From Zymoseptoria tritici IPO323 (taxonomy: Eukaryota; Ascomycota; Dothideomycetes; Mycosphaerellales; Mycosphaerellaceae), in the NCBI RefSeq assembly GCF_000219625.1, contig NC_018214.1, positions 620,001 through 684,000 on the forward strand: 64,000 nucleotides of DNA, in the 5' to 3' direction. How positions within the stretch are numbered: position 1 is the stretch's first letter; each line of letters starts with the position of its first letter. Position numbers and translations under genes: made by a program. The notes beneath the pieces were generated by a model. It was not told the origin of the DNA and did not search any database. It was given only the letters and a program-made list of their open reading frames with translations. This document shows positions 1-9,072 of the stretch, one piece after another.

Positions 1-521
1 GGAAGGTCCAGGGCGGGCACGATGGGGTCAGTGTAGTTCTCTTCCACGTAGCCGCATCTCGAGTCATTGCACTTGACTTCAAACAGACTTCCATGTAAGA
101 GTTTGAGTTGGTCTTTCGGGTGTTCTGCGCGCGGACTGAGACCGTCGACATTCTGGCTTAGGGTTACGAAGCCGGGTAGTTTGCGAGCGAGGGCCGCCAG
201 GGCGTAGTGTGCTGGATTAGGGCGGACTGTGAGAGCCATGTGACGGCGGTCTGCGCTGTCGTCAGAACTTGTGCGGCGTATATAGTTGGTTTCACACTCA
301 CAACTGTAGAACCTCCATACCAGCGCGGGATCAGCGGCGAAGGCCTGTGGTGTGGCAAGAGACATGCTGTCGTGGGAGCGCCATAATCCTCCTGCGCCGC
401 GGAATGTTGGGAGTCCCGAAGAAGCTGAAAGCCCAGCGCCGAGAAGAGAGAGCACTCGTTTCGATCGTGACAGCAAAGCATGAAAGTCTTCAATGTCGTT
501 GGATGGTCTTGGGGAAGTCAT
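1..521 (-). CDS. SIRT5-like NAD-dependent protein deacylase (sirtuin), 3' part cut by window edge
   Basis: Class III sirtuin, NAD-dependent removal of acyl groups from lysine. Exons as read on the minus strand are 302..521 and 250 down to the window edge at 1; the intron 251..301 (51 bp) has GTGAGT and CAG ends and joins FYS to YRRHMAL in frame. The NAD-binding motif GAGLSASSGLPTFRG lies at about residues 28-42 and the catalytic-core motif TLSQNVDGLSPRAEHP follows. HGSLFEVKCNDSRCGY holds the first zinc-binding cysteines. The tract FYSYRRH carries the Tyr-x-x-Arg pair that in SIRT5-type enzymes selects succinyl, malonyl or glutaryl groups over acetyl. The start at 519..521 is the first Met before the Rossmann fold, with no obvious mitochondrial presequence. 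The rest of the protein, including the second zinc pair, is outside the window. Family certain; substrate preference is inferred from the motif. Confidence 0.92.
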   Translation of the reverse strand, partial: MTSPRPSNDIEDFHALLSRSKRVLSLLGAGLSASSGLPTFRGAGGLWRSHDSMSLATPQAFAADPALVWRFYSCECETNYIRRTSSDDSADRRHMALTVRPNPAHYALAALARKLPGFVTLSQNVDGLSPRAEHPKDQLKLLHGSLFEVKCNDSRCGYVEENYTDPIVPALDL

Positions 522-962
522 TCCCTGCGCTTGAAATTGAGTGAACATTCGTCGGTGCGTGAAGCGAATCTCAACGATCGACAGTTTGCAGACGGAGTGT
601 CTGAGCGCCGAATGTGATATTGTTGAGATTCGATGTCGCATTGATGAGACTCGAGGGTTGTAGATGAGTAGCAAACAAAAGATGTTTGCTAAAGGAAGAA
701 GAAGAAGGGTCCAAAATTCAAGCTTTGGCATGTGACATCGACGATATGCATAAAATCTCATGCGGCCCGTAACGGTGTCATTTGGGAGGAGTGGTGTCAC
801 CTTGTAGCTCAGACGTGTGTAAAGCCAATCAACCTGAGAAGGTGAGAAAGTCGTGGAGGGAACAGTCCCGAGAATGTCGCTGAGTAGTAAACGGCTTGGC
901 AAAAATCATGTCTTCGTGAAGATCGAGGTAGTCGACCTTGAGCAATGCCTGGGCGGTCACGC

Positions 963-1495
963 CTATCCCGTCGCTCTCGTCCAGCTCTTTCTCTTCCTGC
1001 TCGCCTCCGCTTTCACCCTGCTTTCCTCCCGGACCATCATTCCATACCTCCACCTCCTGCCGTCGCCTCTAGCTTTGTTTCCGTCGTCCTTCATCCACGC
1101 ATCTACCTCGTACTCCTCCTCGATCAACATCCACTTCAAATGATCCAGCTCCAGGCGCAGCGAAGCAATCCTAGGCTTTTGAATTCGCTCATTCGGACGA
1201 CCCGCCCAGTGATGTCTCAAATCACTCCACATGAACTCAGCTTCCCAGTAGCATTTTTCGGCTTCGATCATGCAGTCAGAGGCCGCAGCGACGAGGGTGA
1301 GAGCCTTGATTCGTCTCCAGATGCGTGCCTGGAGTAAGGTCAGCCAATTCATGAGCAGATTTAAATGAGCAGCAAATCACTGACATTATGGTCGGCTGCG
1401 AGATCACGGGCGATTGCTGCGCACTGTACCAAATCCTCGTCATTGTAAGCGTCGTAAGCGGCGCGGAGGAGTTGCTTGCTGTTGAGAGTAGCCAT
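963..1495 (-). CDS. Small hypothetical protein, TPR-like N-terminus (158 aa)
   Basis: Two predicted exons on the minus strand, 1385..1495 and 963..1328, separated by a 56-bp intron with GTCAGT donor, CTGAC branch-like sequence and CAG acceptor; the join gives ...AADHN-ARIWRRIKAL... in frame. The first 37 residues (LLRAAYDAYNDEDLVQCAAI) and the start of exon 2 are alpha-helical and look like a degenerate tetratricopeptide pair, followed by a Trp-rich helix (CYWEAEFMWSDLRHHW) and a basic tail. I do not recognise the family. The C-terminal 40 residues overlap another open frame (829..1053), so a further intron could change the end. It lies codirectionally just downstream of the glycosyltransferase-like gene. 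Confidence 0.5.
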
Positions 1496-1748
1496 CGATT
1501 CGTTAGGACTTTGGATGTGGTTTGGCGATGAGAGATCTTGGATGAGTAGTATCATTGAAAGACGAGAACGACGTAACGGGAGAAAGATGCAAACGGACCT
1601 GATCGGAGTGGTTGGTCTCAACGCATTCTGTGGGCTGACGAAGTGAAGTTATCGCTGAAGTGATGGTCCGCTGGATTGCACATCGCAGTAAATTTCGAAT
1701 GACGCATCGAGGATGATCTATCCTTCCCACAACCGCGCCATATTCGAT

Positions 1749-2892
1749 TCAAATGCCGCATCGATCATAGCTGGAATAATTGCTCAAGTCGGCGTGCTCG
1801 GTGAGCAGATCAATAATTCTCCGGTCTCGCTCATCCCAGTCTCGGTTCGTCTTTGCAAAACTAGCACACAGTCAGCCAGCAATCCATGTCCATAATGAAC
1901 GGCGAGTTTACTCACATAGTCTCGTAAGGATGCAATGAACTCCCCTCATAGTTCCCCGTGTGCAACACATCATTCCCTCCTCCATGACCCTCCACCGTGC
2001 CCTCTCCATCCACACACCATTCCAGAAACTTCTCCGTATCCTTCCCTCCCACTCCAGCATGCGCTCCAAACCTCCCCTCCATCGCATAAACATTCCCACC
2101 ACTCTCTGCGATCAATCCCGCCAATCTCGTCTCACCATCCCTCACCGCCGAATCCATGTTCTCATAACACTTCATATTCGGCAAAAGCGTATCCATCAGG
2201 GTCTCATGTGAGAATGCAAGAATCATAGACTGCAAATGCGGCGGGTACGGAATCCCGTTCGCGCAATTCCACGACATTCCCACCAACTTCGTCTTCTCGT
2301 CCAACTTATCCCAGTACGCATCACTCCAGCATGTCTTATCCGCCCATGGAGGGAAGAATGGTCCGCGCAGGGAGGAGTTGATGAAGATATACCGCTTGTA
2401 GATTTCTGTCAATGTGGTATTGCCGGTCAGGATCTCGTAGAAGCCGCCGAGGTCGAAGCAGCGATTGTCCCGCTCGATGACCCGCACGTTGGGGAAAGAG
2501 GTCAGACTGGAGAGATCGAGGGTATGAGCGCCGTTGAGCATGAAGATGAAATCCGCGGCGGAGTGGAGGGCGTGAGCCCTGAAGAAGGCGAGGTTGAGGA
2601 GGGATTCGGCGGTTTCGTGATAGGAGTAGAGGATTAGGTCGCGAGAGGAAGAGGGCTGAGATGATGGTGTCGTCGAAGCTTGGTGTTTGCGATGAGCTCG
2701 AGCTTTGAAGGCTTCGATTGTCGATTCGAGGTAGACGGTCCGAGCTTGCAGCGTCACGACAAAATTGTAGGACACGAGACAGACGATGCAGAGGAGGACA
2801 ATCGCCGGGATCTGACCTTTGCTGATGGCCAGCATGATTGCTTCGGCTAGAAGTTGAAAGGCACATGGCCGAGGTCTTGGTGTCGAGACCAA
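1749..2892 (-). CDS. Type II membrane protein, glycosyltransferase-like (362 aa)
   Basis: Exons 1916..2892 and 1749..1860 on the minus strand. The 55-bp intron has GTGAGT and a CTGACT...TAG 3' end; splicing turns PYETM-stop into PYETIFAKTNRDWDERDRRI and adds 37 residues that a single-ORF call would lose. A hydrophobic segment, IPAIVLLCIVCLVSYNFVV, at about residues 28-46 looks like a signal anchor, followed by a basic stem (KARAHRKH) and a lumenal domain. Motifs LILYSYHET, DFIFMLNG, ERDNRCFDLGGF and INSSLRGPFFPPW resemble fungal/algal proteins annotated as polysaccharide or rhamnan-type glycosyltransferases; that comparison is from memory and the activity is inference. A second Met at 2835 would give a shorter cytoplasmic tail and is an equally good start. 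Confidence 0.75.
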
Positions 2893-3508
2893 GAAGATAT
2901 GTTACATTTCCAGCGTTAATGCAAGGAGAAACGCGCGAGATCTGAGAGGAATGCAGAAGAATGCCTTGCTGAAAGTCATTGATTTTGCACTGGCAAGGAG
3001 TCTGAGAAAGAGAACAAGAGTGTGAGACCGGCAGACCTTTGGAAGAATTACTACCTGGCCTTCCTGTAGTATGCTCAAGCCGAGCTTCATCGCATGCTCG
3101 AGTAAAGCACCTGCTATCGTGGTCTGTAGATGGCGTAGGAGGATGACTTTCGTGGGTTATGGAGATTGCACAACATCAAATTTGGAGGCACTGGAGATGG
3201 AACTTCCATTGCATTGATGAACGTTGTTGGAGGATGATTGAGTAGATGAGGAAGGGGTAAAGTTGGTGCTGAAGTCTTTCAGCGGACAAAGATCGATGAT
3301 CGCTAGCGCGCTTTCCAAAGTCTTGGCATTGCCCAAAGCTGGACCTCACCAACCAGACTCGAAGCATCATTGAGCCAGACACAACCACTCGAAACAATCA
3401 AAGTCATCTCAAACCGCAGTCGCAGGCCTTTACAATACTTGAGATTGTCACACAGAACCAGGACCGATTCATACCGTTGCGCAGGACGCACCTGTCATTC
3501 CCGCCACC
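2893..3508. promoter_or_regulatory. Divergent intergenic region between glycosyltransferase-like gene and CBP4
   Basis: 615 bp separating two head-to-head genes. Short frames here have no supporting composition or homology. It must hold both promoters; the CBP4 start has a near-ideal Kozak context (CCGCCACC before ATG) at 3501..3508. No clear TATA element was seen. Confidence 0.5.
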
Positions 3509-4003
3509 ATGAAGATGATCACATACGTGAAGATGGCGTTAGGGTTAGCGCAGGTTGGCCTATGTCAAGGCATCTCATACTGACACTGCGCAGCGGCGGC
3601 GCGATATGTATCGGAGGCCCAGCGCTCATCTACTGGGTGACACCGACTGAAGAAGAGCTGTTCCTGGTATGCGGCATCCACTCCGAGATTCGTCCGAGGC
3701 CATCGCTGACCTAGCAAACAGAAATACAACCCAGAACTACAGAAGCGATCATTGGAGAAGCGCAAAGAGAACCAGGAGAACTTTGACGAGTTTGTGAACA
3801 AGCTGAAGGAATACTCCAAGTCTGACAAGCAGAGTGAGTTGCCTTTCTGGCTATGGGCGCAGGGCATTGCTGACAATAGAATAGTCTGGACGGTGTGGGA
3901 GCAGGAGGCCGAGAAACATAGGAAGGCGGGAGTACAGGCCGAGTTGAACAGGAGAAAGGATGCGGAGGCGATGAAGCAGGAGATCAAGAATTCGTTGAAG
4001 TAG
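3509..4003 (+). CDS. cbp4: Mitochondrial cytochrome bc1 assembly factor CBP4 (112 aa)
   Basis: Four exons: 3509..3543, 3594..3666, 3722..3833 and 3885..4003, total 339 nt. Introns are 50, 55 and 51 bp; the last two have GTATGC and GTGAGT donors, the first a weaker GTTAGC. The spliced protein starts MKMITYVKMALGGGAICIGG, has one inner-membrane segment (AICIGGPALIYWV), the family signature VTPTEEELF, then KYNPELQKRSLEKRKENQ and a charged helical tail. CBP4 is a small ascomycete inner-membrane protein that binds newly made cytochrome b with the Cbp3-Cbp6 complex during complex III assembly. Length and motif order match the family. All introns are short and stops in the unspliced frames hide the gene from simple ORF calling. 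Confidence 0.95.
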
Positions 4004-4221
4004 AGCTTGTTGGCAATGTTCGCTCAAAGAATGGGATACGTATGCATGACTTCAAGCTTTTCTCGTTTCGCTGATAATATCACATGTCTTCTGTCGATTG
4101 CAGCTCTGCCGTTTGCTCAACCACGCTAGGCGACCGCAATTAACCACACTCGCTCTCCACTGGTGCACGTACGCCGGCTAGGGCAGCCACAGAGCGTGCT
4201 GATGCTCGCAAACTCCTGCGC

Positions 4222-5238
4222 TTACACCCTGGGCTTCTTCTCCGCGCTTTCTGTGTCAAGATCGTCTTCATGTTCCCGCTTGATCCTACGAACACTGCGT
4301 GACCTCTGCGGCTCCGTCTTCGGTGGGCCCTGGACTGGCTGCCGCACCCCCAGCTTGCCACCAATAAACACCCACATCGGTTTGTCTTTCATCTCGATCC
4401 CGGCAGTCCCAGCACGATTCTGCGGCTCAATATGACCCTGTGACTCCTCCGACACGAAAGGCGTGGTGCGCAGGCTTGGGGGCTTGAGCCCGTCACTCGT
4501 GACAGCTGCAGCTTCTTCCGCAACCTCCCTCTTGATCACTGGCTTGACGTCGGGCTCTTCGTCGTCCTCATCAACAGCAGTCGTCCCAGCTCGCGCGGTG
4601 TACATCACGGAGTCGTGCCTTGGCACCTTATCCACCATACTTAACCAGGCCGTCTTAGTTCTCCAAGCCCACTGTCCGAGATAGCTATCCTCGTCGATCT
4701 GACTCCACTGGTTAGGGAACTTAGTCCGCACACTGGCTTTCCCGCTAGCCTCGTTCGCGGCCAGAATCTGGTCGCGGAGTTTCAGCAGATGCGGCATGCG
4801 ATCTGATCGCGGTATGTCGGAAGATCCTGCATCCTTCTCGATAAACGCTTTGAGCTTGTAGAGAAGCGATTGACGTTCGCTGTTGCGACAGTGCTCAAAT
4901 GTGCCTTTCGTGCGTGAAAGCGCCTTGCGTCTTTGTTTCGGAAGGCTGGGAGCAGGAGTCGCCGTGGTCGTGGGAGTGGTGCTGCGATCTGCGGCAGGCT
5001 TAGGTTCCGGGGTCGGGGAAGGAGACTCAGACTCCGAGGTAGAGGAGTCTAAGGGAGATAGCGATGGAGATGGCGATGGCGTCCTGGCATCTGGCTCTAC
5101 GTCCGCCACGGCTAAGATCGATTCAGATCGCATAGTTGGAGTGGCGCTGTCACGAGCTGGAGCCTTCTGTTGATTCTCTTTGCACCACGGGCAACGGCCG
5201 TGACAGGAACGGCTGTGCTGCGGCTGTGCTGTCCTCAT
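4222..5238 (-). CDS. Hypothetical disordered protein, probably nuclear (338 aa)
   Basis: Single open frame with no recognised family. The N-terminus has a small Cys/His cluster (CHGRCPWC), then a Ser/Pro/Thr-rich low-complexity tract at about residues 50-100 with an acidic serine repeat (STSESESPSP). The middle, about 110-210, is the best conserved-looking part: FEHCRNSERQSLLYKLKAFI and FPNQWSQIDEDSYLGQWAWR, helical and Trp-rich. A sumoylation-like KPVIKRE occurs once. The C-terminus is basic (RRIKREHE and EKKPRV), consistent with nuclear import. It is convergent with CBP4 and codirectional with XPF. No function is proposed. Confidence 0.7.
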   Translation of the reverse strand: MRTAQPQHSRSCHGRCPWCKENQQKAPARDSATPTMRSESILAVADVEPDARTPSPSPSLSPLDSSTSESESPSPTPEPKPAADRSTTPTTTATPAPSLPKQRRKALSRTKGTFEHCRNSERQSLLYKLKAFIEKDAGSSDIPRSDRMPHLLKLRDQILAANEASGKASVRTKFPNQWSQIDEDSYLGQWAWRTKTAWLSMVDKVPRHDSVMYTARAGTTAVDEDDEEPDVKPVIKREVAEEAAAVTSDGLKPPSLRTTPFVSEESQGHIEPQNRAGTAGIEMKDKPMWVFIGGKLGVRQPVQGPPKTEPQRSRSVRRIKREHEDDLDTESAEKKPRV

Positions 5239-5513
5239 GGGGGAGCGTTGGGTTTTTGATGATGGTTGTTATCGCATATGAACGTTGGTGTCGCGCGAAG
5301 GAATGTTGGTGTTGTGCATACGCTGATGGGTGTTGTGATGTCGAAGATTAAAGTTGTTGTTGTTCGATAGTCAAGACCTATGCGTTGTGATAGTGATCCA
5401 TGCAATAAGGTATATTCGACCATTTTTGAGCATCTGAAGTTCGCACTAGCTCCCGTCATGTCCGTGAAAGTATCATGCCAGCCAGCGAGGTGAGCCAGTG
5501 AGCTGCTCTGCCC

Positions 5514-8339
5514 TCAGTCACCAACCACATCATCCATAACCCTCCTATCAAAGAACCCACGAATCTGCCTCGACGCCTGCCCACCCACCAACTTCTCCAA
5601 CTCTGACCCATCCGAATTCGCCACGTCCATCACATTGTCAAACTTCAAGATCAGCGTCTGAAGCACTTTCGCATTGACACCTGGCACCGCTCTAAGCATA
5701 TCCTGCGGCGTCTGATTGAAAGTCCTTGTCTCTGCATCTTCCCCTTCTCCCAATCCCAGCTGCACCGCACGGATCGGGTCAGGTTCGTCTTGCTGCTTCT
5801 TCAGCTCTTCGAAAATCTCGGCGGTTTGGTACGGAGAGCTAGACCAGATGATGCGTAGTCGTGGAAAGGCGAGGGTGAGCAGCACGAGCTTGGACTGTAA
5901 GTCCGAGCCAACGAGATTGCTGCTGCTGGAAGCGGAGTAGTCGGCGAATGGTTCGAGGGTGAAAGCTTTCTGAGCGTCGAATTCAATGAGCAGCATGGGT
6001 GCTTTGTAGTACTGTAGCATCGTCTCGGCTTGGTTGTAGAGGCGTCCATCGGAGAAGGAGGATATCAGATCTTTGATGCTTTTTCGCTCGACGCAGATGT
6101 CTGGAGTCAAGACGTAGTCGCCGACTGTCAGCATGCAGGGTACGACCACCATGTTGCGGCCGTGGATGAGTGAGGGCAAGCTGCTGCGGAATTCGCGCAC
6201 GTCGACGACGACTCGTGGTGGTTCGGCGGTAGCTGCAAGACGACCTCCGCCTGCGATTCGAGTATTGACCGTGCGGAGGAAGCTTTCTTGCGGATCCATG
6301 TTGTCGGTGTCGTGGGTGAACGTCAAAGCCATATTTCCACGTTCTCGGATGAGCTTCGCGAAAGAGTCCTTCTCTCGACGCACTGCAGACAGATATCGCT
6401 GCTCCTCCACACTCCCTCCATAGTACATAAAGTACACCCGGACCTGTCGATTCCCGTGACTGCTCCGGTACATCTCTATTCGCCTGATAAAGGCCGCATC
6501 CGGTTCGTACATAATTACATATCTCGGCTTGACTTCTTCAAGCAGGTGATCATCTTTGTCACCATCATAAGGGTGTACTAATACAAGATCTTTCATGTCG
6601 TAAAGTTCGTAATAATCTTCCATGTCGTCAAGTGGATCTGCTCCGAGGTCGACCCTGGTAGCGTTGTTATCCTCGGCTTCGTTCTGGGCCAGCTCGCGTA
6701 GAAGAGACTGAATGTGGGCGTCCTTGTCTCCTGCGACTTGAACAGTACCACCGATGGTTCGCGAGGGTGCAGCACCGCCACTGCCACCTCCTCGAACCCT
6801 TCGTCGCTTGTTAGGAGGAGCTCTGCCTCCGCGATTGCCTTGACCATTGGTAGAAGTGCCGTTGATCTCTTTCTGATTCGCGGCAAAGAGATTGCTGCTC
6901 ACCCGAGCGAAGTCCGTCTTCCACTGTAGGTAGTATCGAAGCTTGCGCCGTAGCATATATTTCGCGCTCGGCTTCCGCTCAAAAGGCTCGTTCTCATTGC
7001 TAGACAGTCTCTGCTCATCTGACTCTTTGTACGCGGTTTGAAGGTATTCGCGCAGCTGTCTGCATGTTCCCTGGTCGCCACACATGATCAAGATACTGCC
7101 ACTAGACTCATCTTGAGTCTGAGGATGGAAGTAGACGTCCCTTTCTATCTCTTCCAAGATCTCAGCCAATAGAGCCCACTTCGGCATCTCTTCAAGAACA
7201 GGATTTAGACCATCGGTTTCTGTCGTTGCCAGGCCTTCACTTATCTTGCCAGTGTACACTCGTCTTTTCGCGGAGTCAAACAAAGTATGCGCTGCATCGA
7301 GGAAAAGCCAAGGCGACTGGTTATTCCGATTTGACCCTTGTGGTGGCGCTGAGGCGGCAAGCACGGTATCCAGATATTTGTGGAAGTCGACTGCATTGAG
7401 AACAAGCAGAGAATGCAGAATCTGCCGGAGTATGCCCAAATCTCGTACAATCTGCCGTGTCCGGAAGCTCGTTCGATGCCAGACTGGGTCCAGCTGTCTC
7501 CTCACGATAGAGTCGAAGGATCGATGTAGCGCGCTGTCCAGGTTCCAGTCGTCCATTTCGAGTCCTGGATTTGCCTTTTTCAACTCGGCTATTGACACTT
7601 CCACACACTCCATGACCGCATTCTGAATATCTCGCATAGCCTCCGTCATAGGCACTTCCAGCTCAATGACCTCTGCCTTCCGCCGGCCCTCCAGCGACTT
7701 GGCCACAGTGGCATGGAACCGCGGGTACAGTACCGGCTTGCGCAAGAACAGATTCCGTAGAATGTTCGACAACGGCTGAAATCCAGACGTGAATGGCTCA
7801 GGCTGATCCGAGAATGCTTTCAAGAAGCCCTTCTTATTCTTCTGCCTGTATATCCGCACGATGAAAGCCTCCAAGCTCGTCGCCGCCATTCGATCTGCGT
7901 GTAGCACTACCACGCCTGTCACCATCGCCGGGTCTAGCAGACCACTTAGAAAATCCACGATCAATATCCGACTTGTAACAGAGCATATGCCGCCTCTTTT
8001 GTACATCTTCTCCCGTGTCCCGACATTCGTCAAGTCCGTGTTCACCAGCTGCATGCCGCGACACTTCGGACTCCCGCTCACGGCGGCATGCTCTGCCAGC
8101 GACTCACCGATCCAGTCATTCTCACGGTCCTCGGCGCCGATGAGGATGACCAGATTGTGTCCGGCCGCATCGTAGGAGTGGAGGAGATTGGTGACTAGTC
8201 GGAGGAGGCCCAGCCCGCGGGCGAGAATGAGGAGGATGTCCTCGTCGCGGAGCTCGTGGAAGACTTCTTGCTGGAATTCGAGAGGTAACGACAGACGTAC
8301 GGGTGGGTCCACGTCTGCGACGTCAGTAGCCTCCGGCAT
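5514..8339 (-). CDS. rad1: XPF/Rad1 structure-specific DNA repair endonuclease (941 aa)
   Basis: Intronless 941-aa homologue of human XPF (ERCC4), S. cerevisiae Rad1, S. pombe Rad16 and Neurospora MUS-38. With its ERCC1/Rad10 partner it cuts 5' of lesions in nucleotide excision repair, interstrand crosslink repair and single-strand annealing. The N-terminal half is the degenerate SF2 helicase-like domain (LILARGLGLLRLVTNLL, SRILIVDFLSG, GVVVLHADR). The nuclease domain carries the metal-binding signature GDYVLTPDICVERKSIKDL with E751-R752-K753 intact. The C-terminus is a tandem helix-hairpin-helix dimerisation domain (MLRAVPGVNAKVLQTLI). A basic linker, PPNKRRRVRGGG, likely serves nuclear import. 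Start is the first Met, directly before the conserved LPLEFQQEVFHEL. Length is normal for the family. Confidence 0.97.
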   Translation of the reverse strand: MPEATDVADVDPPVRLSLPLEFQQEVFHELRDEDILLILARGLGLLRLVTNLLHSYDAAGHNLVILIGAEDRENDWIGESLAEHAAVSGSPKCRGMQLVNTDLTNVGTREKMYKRGGICSVTSRILIVDFLSGLLDPAMVTGVVVLHADRMAATSLEAFIVRIYRQKNKKGFLKAFSDQPEPFTSGFQPLSNILRNLFLRKPVLYPRFHATVAKSLEGRRKAEVIELEVPMTEAMRDIQNAVMECVEVSIAELKKANPGLEMDDWNLDSALHRSFDSIVRRQLDPVWHRTSFRTRQIVRDLGILRQILHSLLVLNAVDFHKYLDTVLAASAPPQGSNRNNQSPWLFLDAAHTLFDSAKRRVYTGKISEGLATTETDGLNPVLEEMPKWALLAEILEEIERDVYFHPQTQDESSGSILIMCGDQGTCRQLREYLQTAYKESDEQRLSSNENEPFERKPSAKYMLRRKLRYYLQWKTDFARVSSNLFAANQKEINGTSTNGQGNRGGRAPPNKRRRVRGGGSGGAAPSRTIGGTVQVAGDKDAHIQSLLRELAQNEAEDNNATRVDLGADPLDDMEDYYELYDMKDLVLVHPYDGDKDDHLLEEVKPRYVIMYEPDAAFIRRIEMYRSSHGNRQVRVYFMYYGGSVEEQRYLSAVRREKDSFAKLIRERGNMALTFTHDTDNMDPQESFLRTVNTRIAGGGRLAATAEPPRVVVDVREFRSSLPSLIHGRNMVVVPCMLTVGDYVLTPDICVERKSIKDLISSFSDGRLYNQAETMLQYYKAPMLLIEFDAQKAFTLEPFADYSASSSSNLVGSDLQSKLVLLTLAFPRLRIIWSSSPYQTAEIFEELKKQQDEPDPIRAVQLGLGEGEDAETRTFNQTPQDMLRAVPGVNAKVLQTLILKFDNVMDVANSDGSELEKLVGGQASRQIRGFFDRRVMDDVVGD

Positions 8340-9072
8340 TGAGTGCGAGCATTGGAGTTGCGAGGATGATGTCGCGGGTGTGGTTCGTGAAGTGATCGCC
8401 GCAAGGTTGGAGCTTGAAAGCTTCAGATGATTTCAAGCTTGTGAGCGTCAATATTTACATGATCAACAACCCATGAATACGTGAACGAAGTACATTGCAG
8501 AGGAACTTGGAGAAAATATCTAGCCAGGGCAGTCACTCTACTGATTGAACCCGTCGAGAAGTCTACACCACTTCAAGCTGAGTCGTATCACAAGGTAGCA
8601 AACCATGCGAACAATGCCATTGAGATTCAGACACGTGAGAATGGGCAATACTGGTTACGAAACTATGTGGTGCGCATACGAGATGCTGTTCGTCGTCGTG
8701 TTTCCTGTCCTGTCCATCTCCTCATTCTTGTTGCAAGGAAAACAACGCCAAAACTCCCTTTTTGTGTGACTGCCGTCATCATTCGTAATGCGCGTTGTGG
8801 GGTATCATTCCTTCTTCGATCCTGCTTTTGATCTCGTTTCTGTCGTTTGAATGCTGGGGTTTGGAAGCGATGCTGTTGAAGCGATGCTGCTGAAAGGAAA
8901 TGTGCTGGGCAAGTTTGTGCGAATGCTGATGTGCTGGAAAACAAGGGTCAAATGTTGGATGTTGAAAAGCAGTGATGCCAAAGAGCAGCGTGTTCAAACC
9001 TTGAGGGTCAAGGAGCCTGTGAAATGCAAATCTTCGGCGTGATGGGCAAGAAAATGATGCGAAGCTTACTCC
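8340..9072. other. Intergenic, no gene seen
   Basis: 733 bp between two codirectional minus-strand genes, holding the XPF promoter and the 3' flank of the large zinc-ribbon gene. Short open frames on both strands lack coding character. Around 8870-8960 the plus strand has a run of loosely repeated GATGCTG/TGCTGG words; no regulatory site could be named. Confidence 0.5.
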
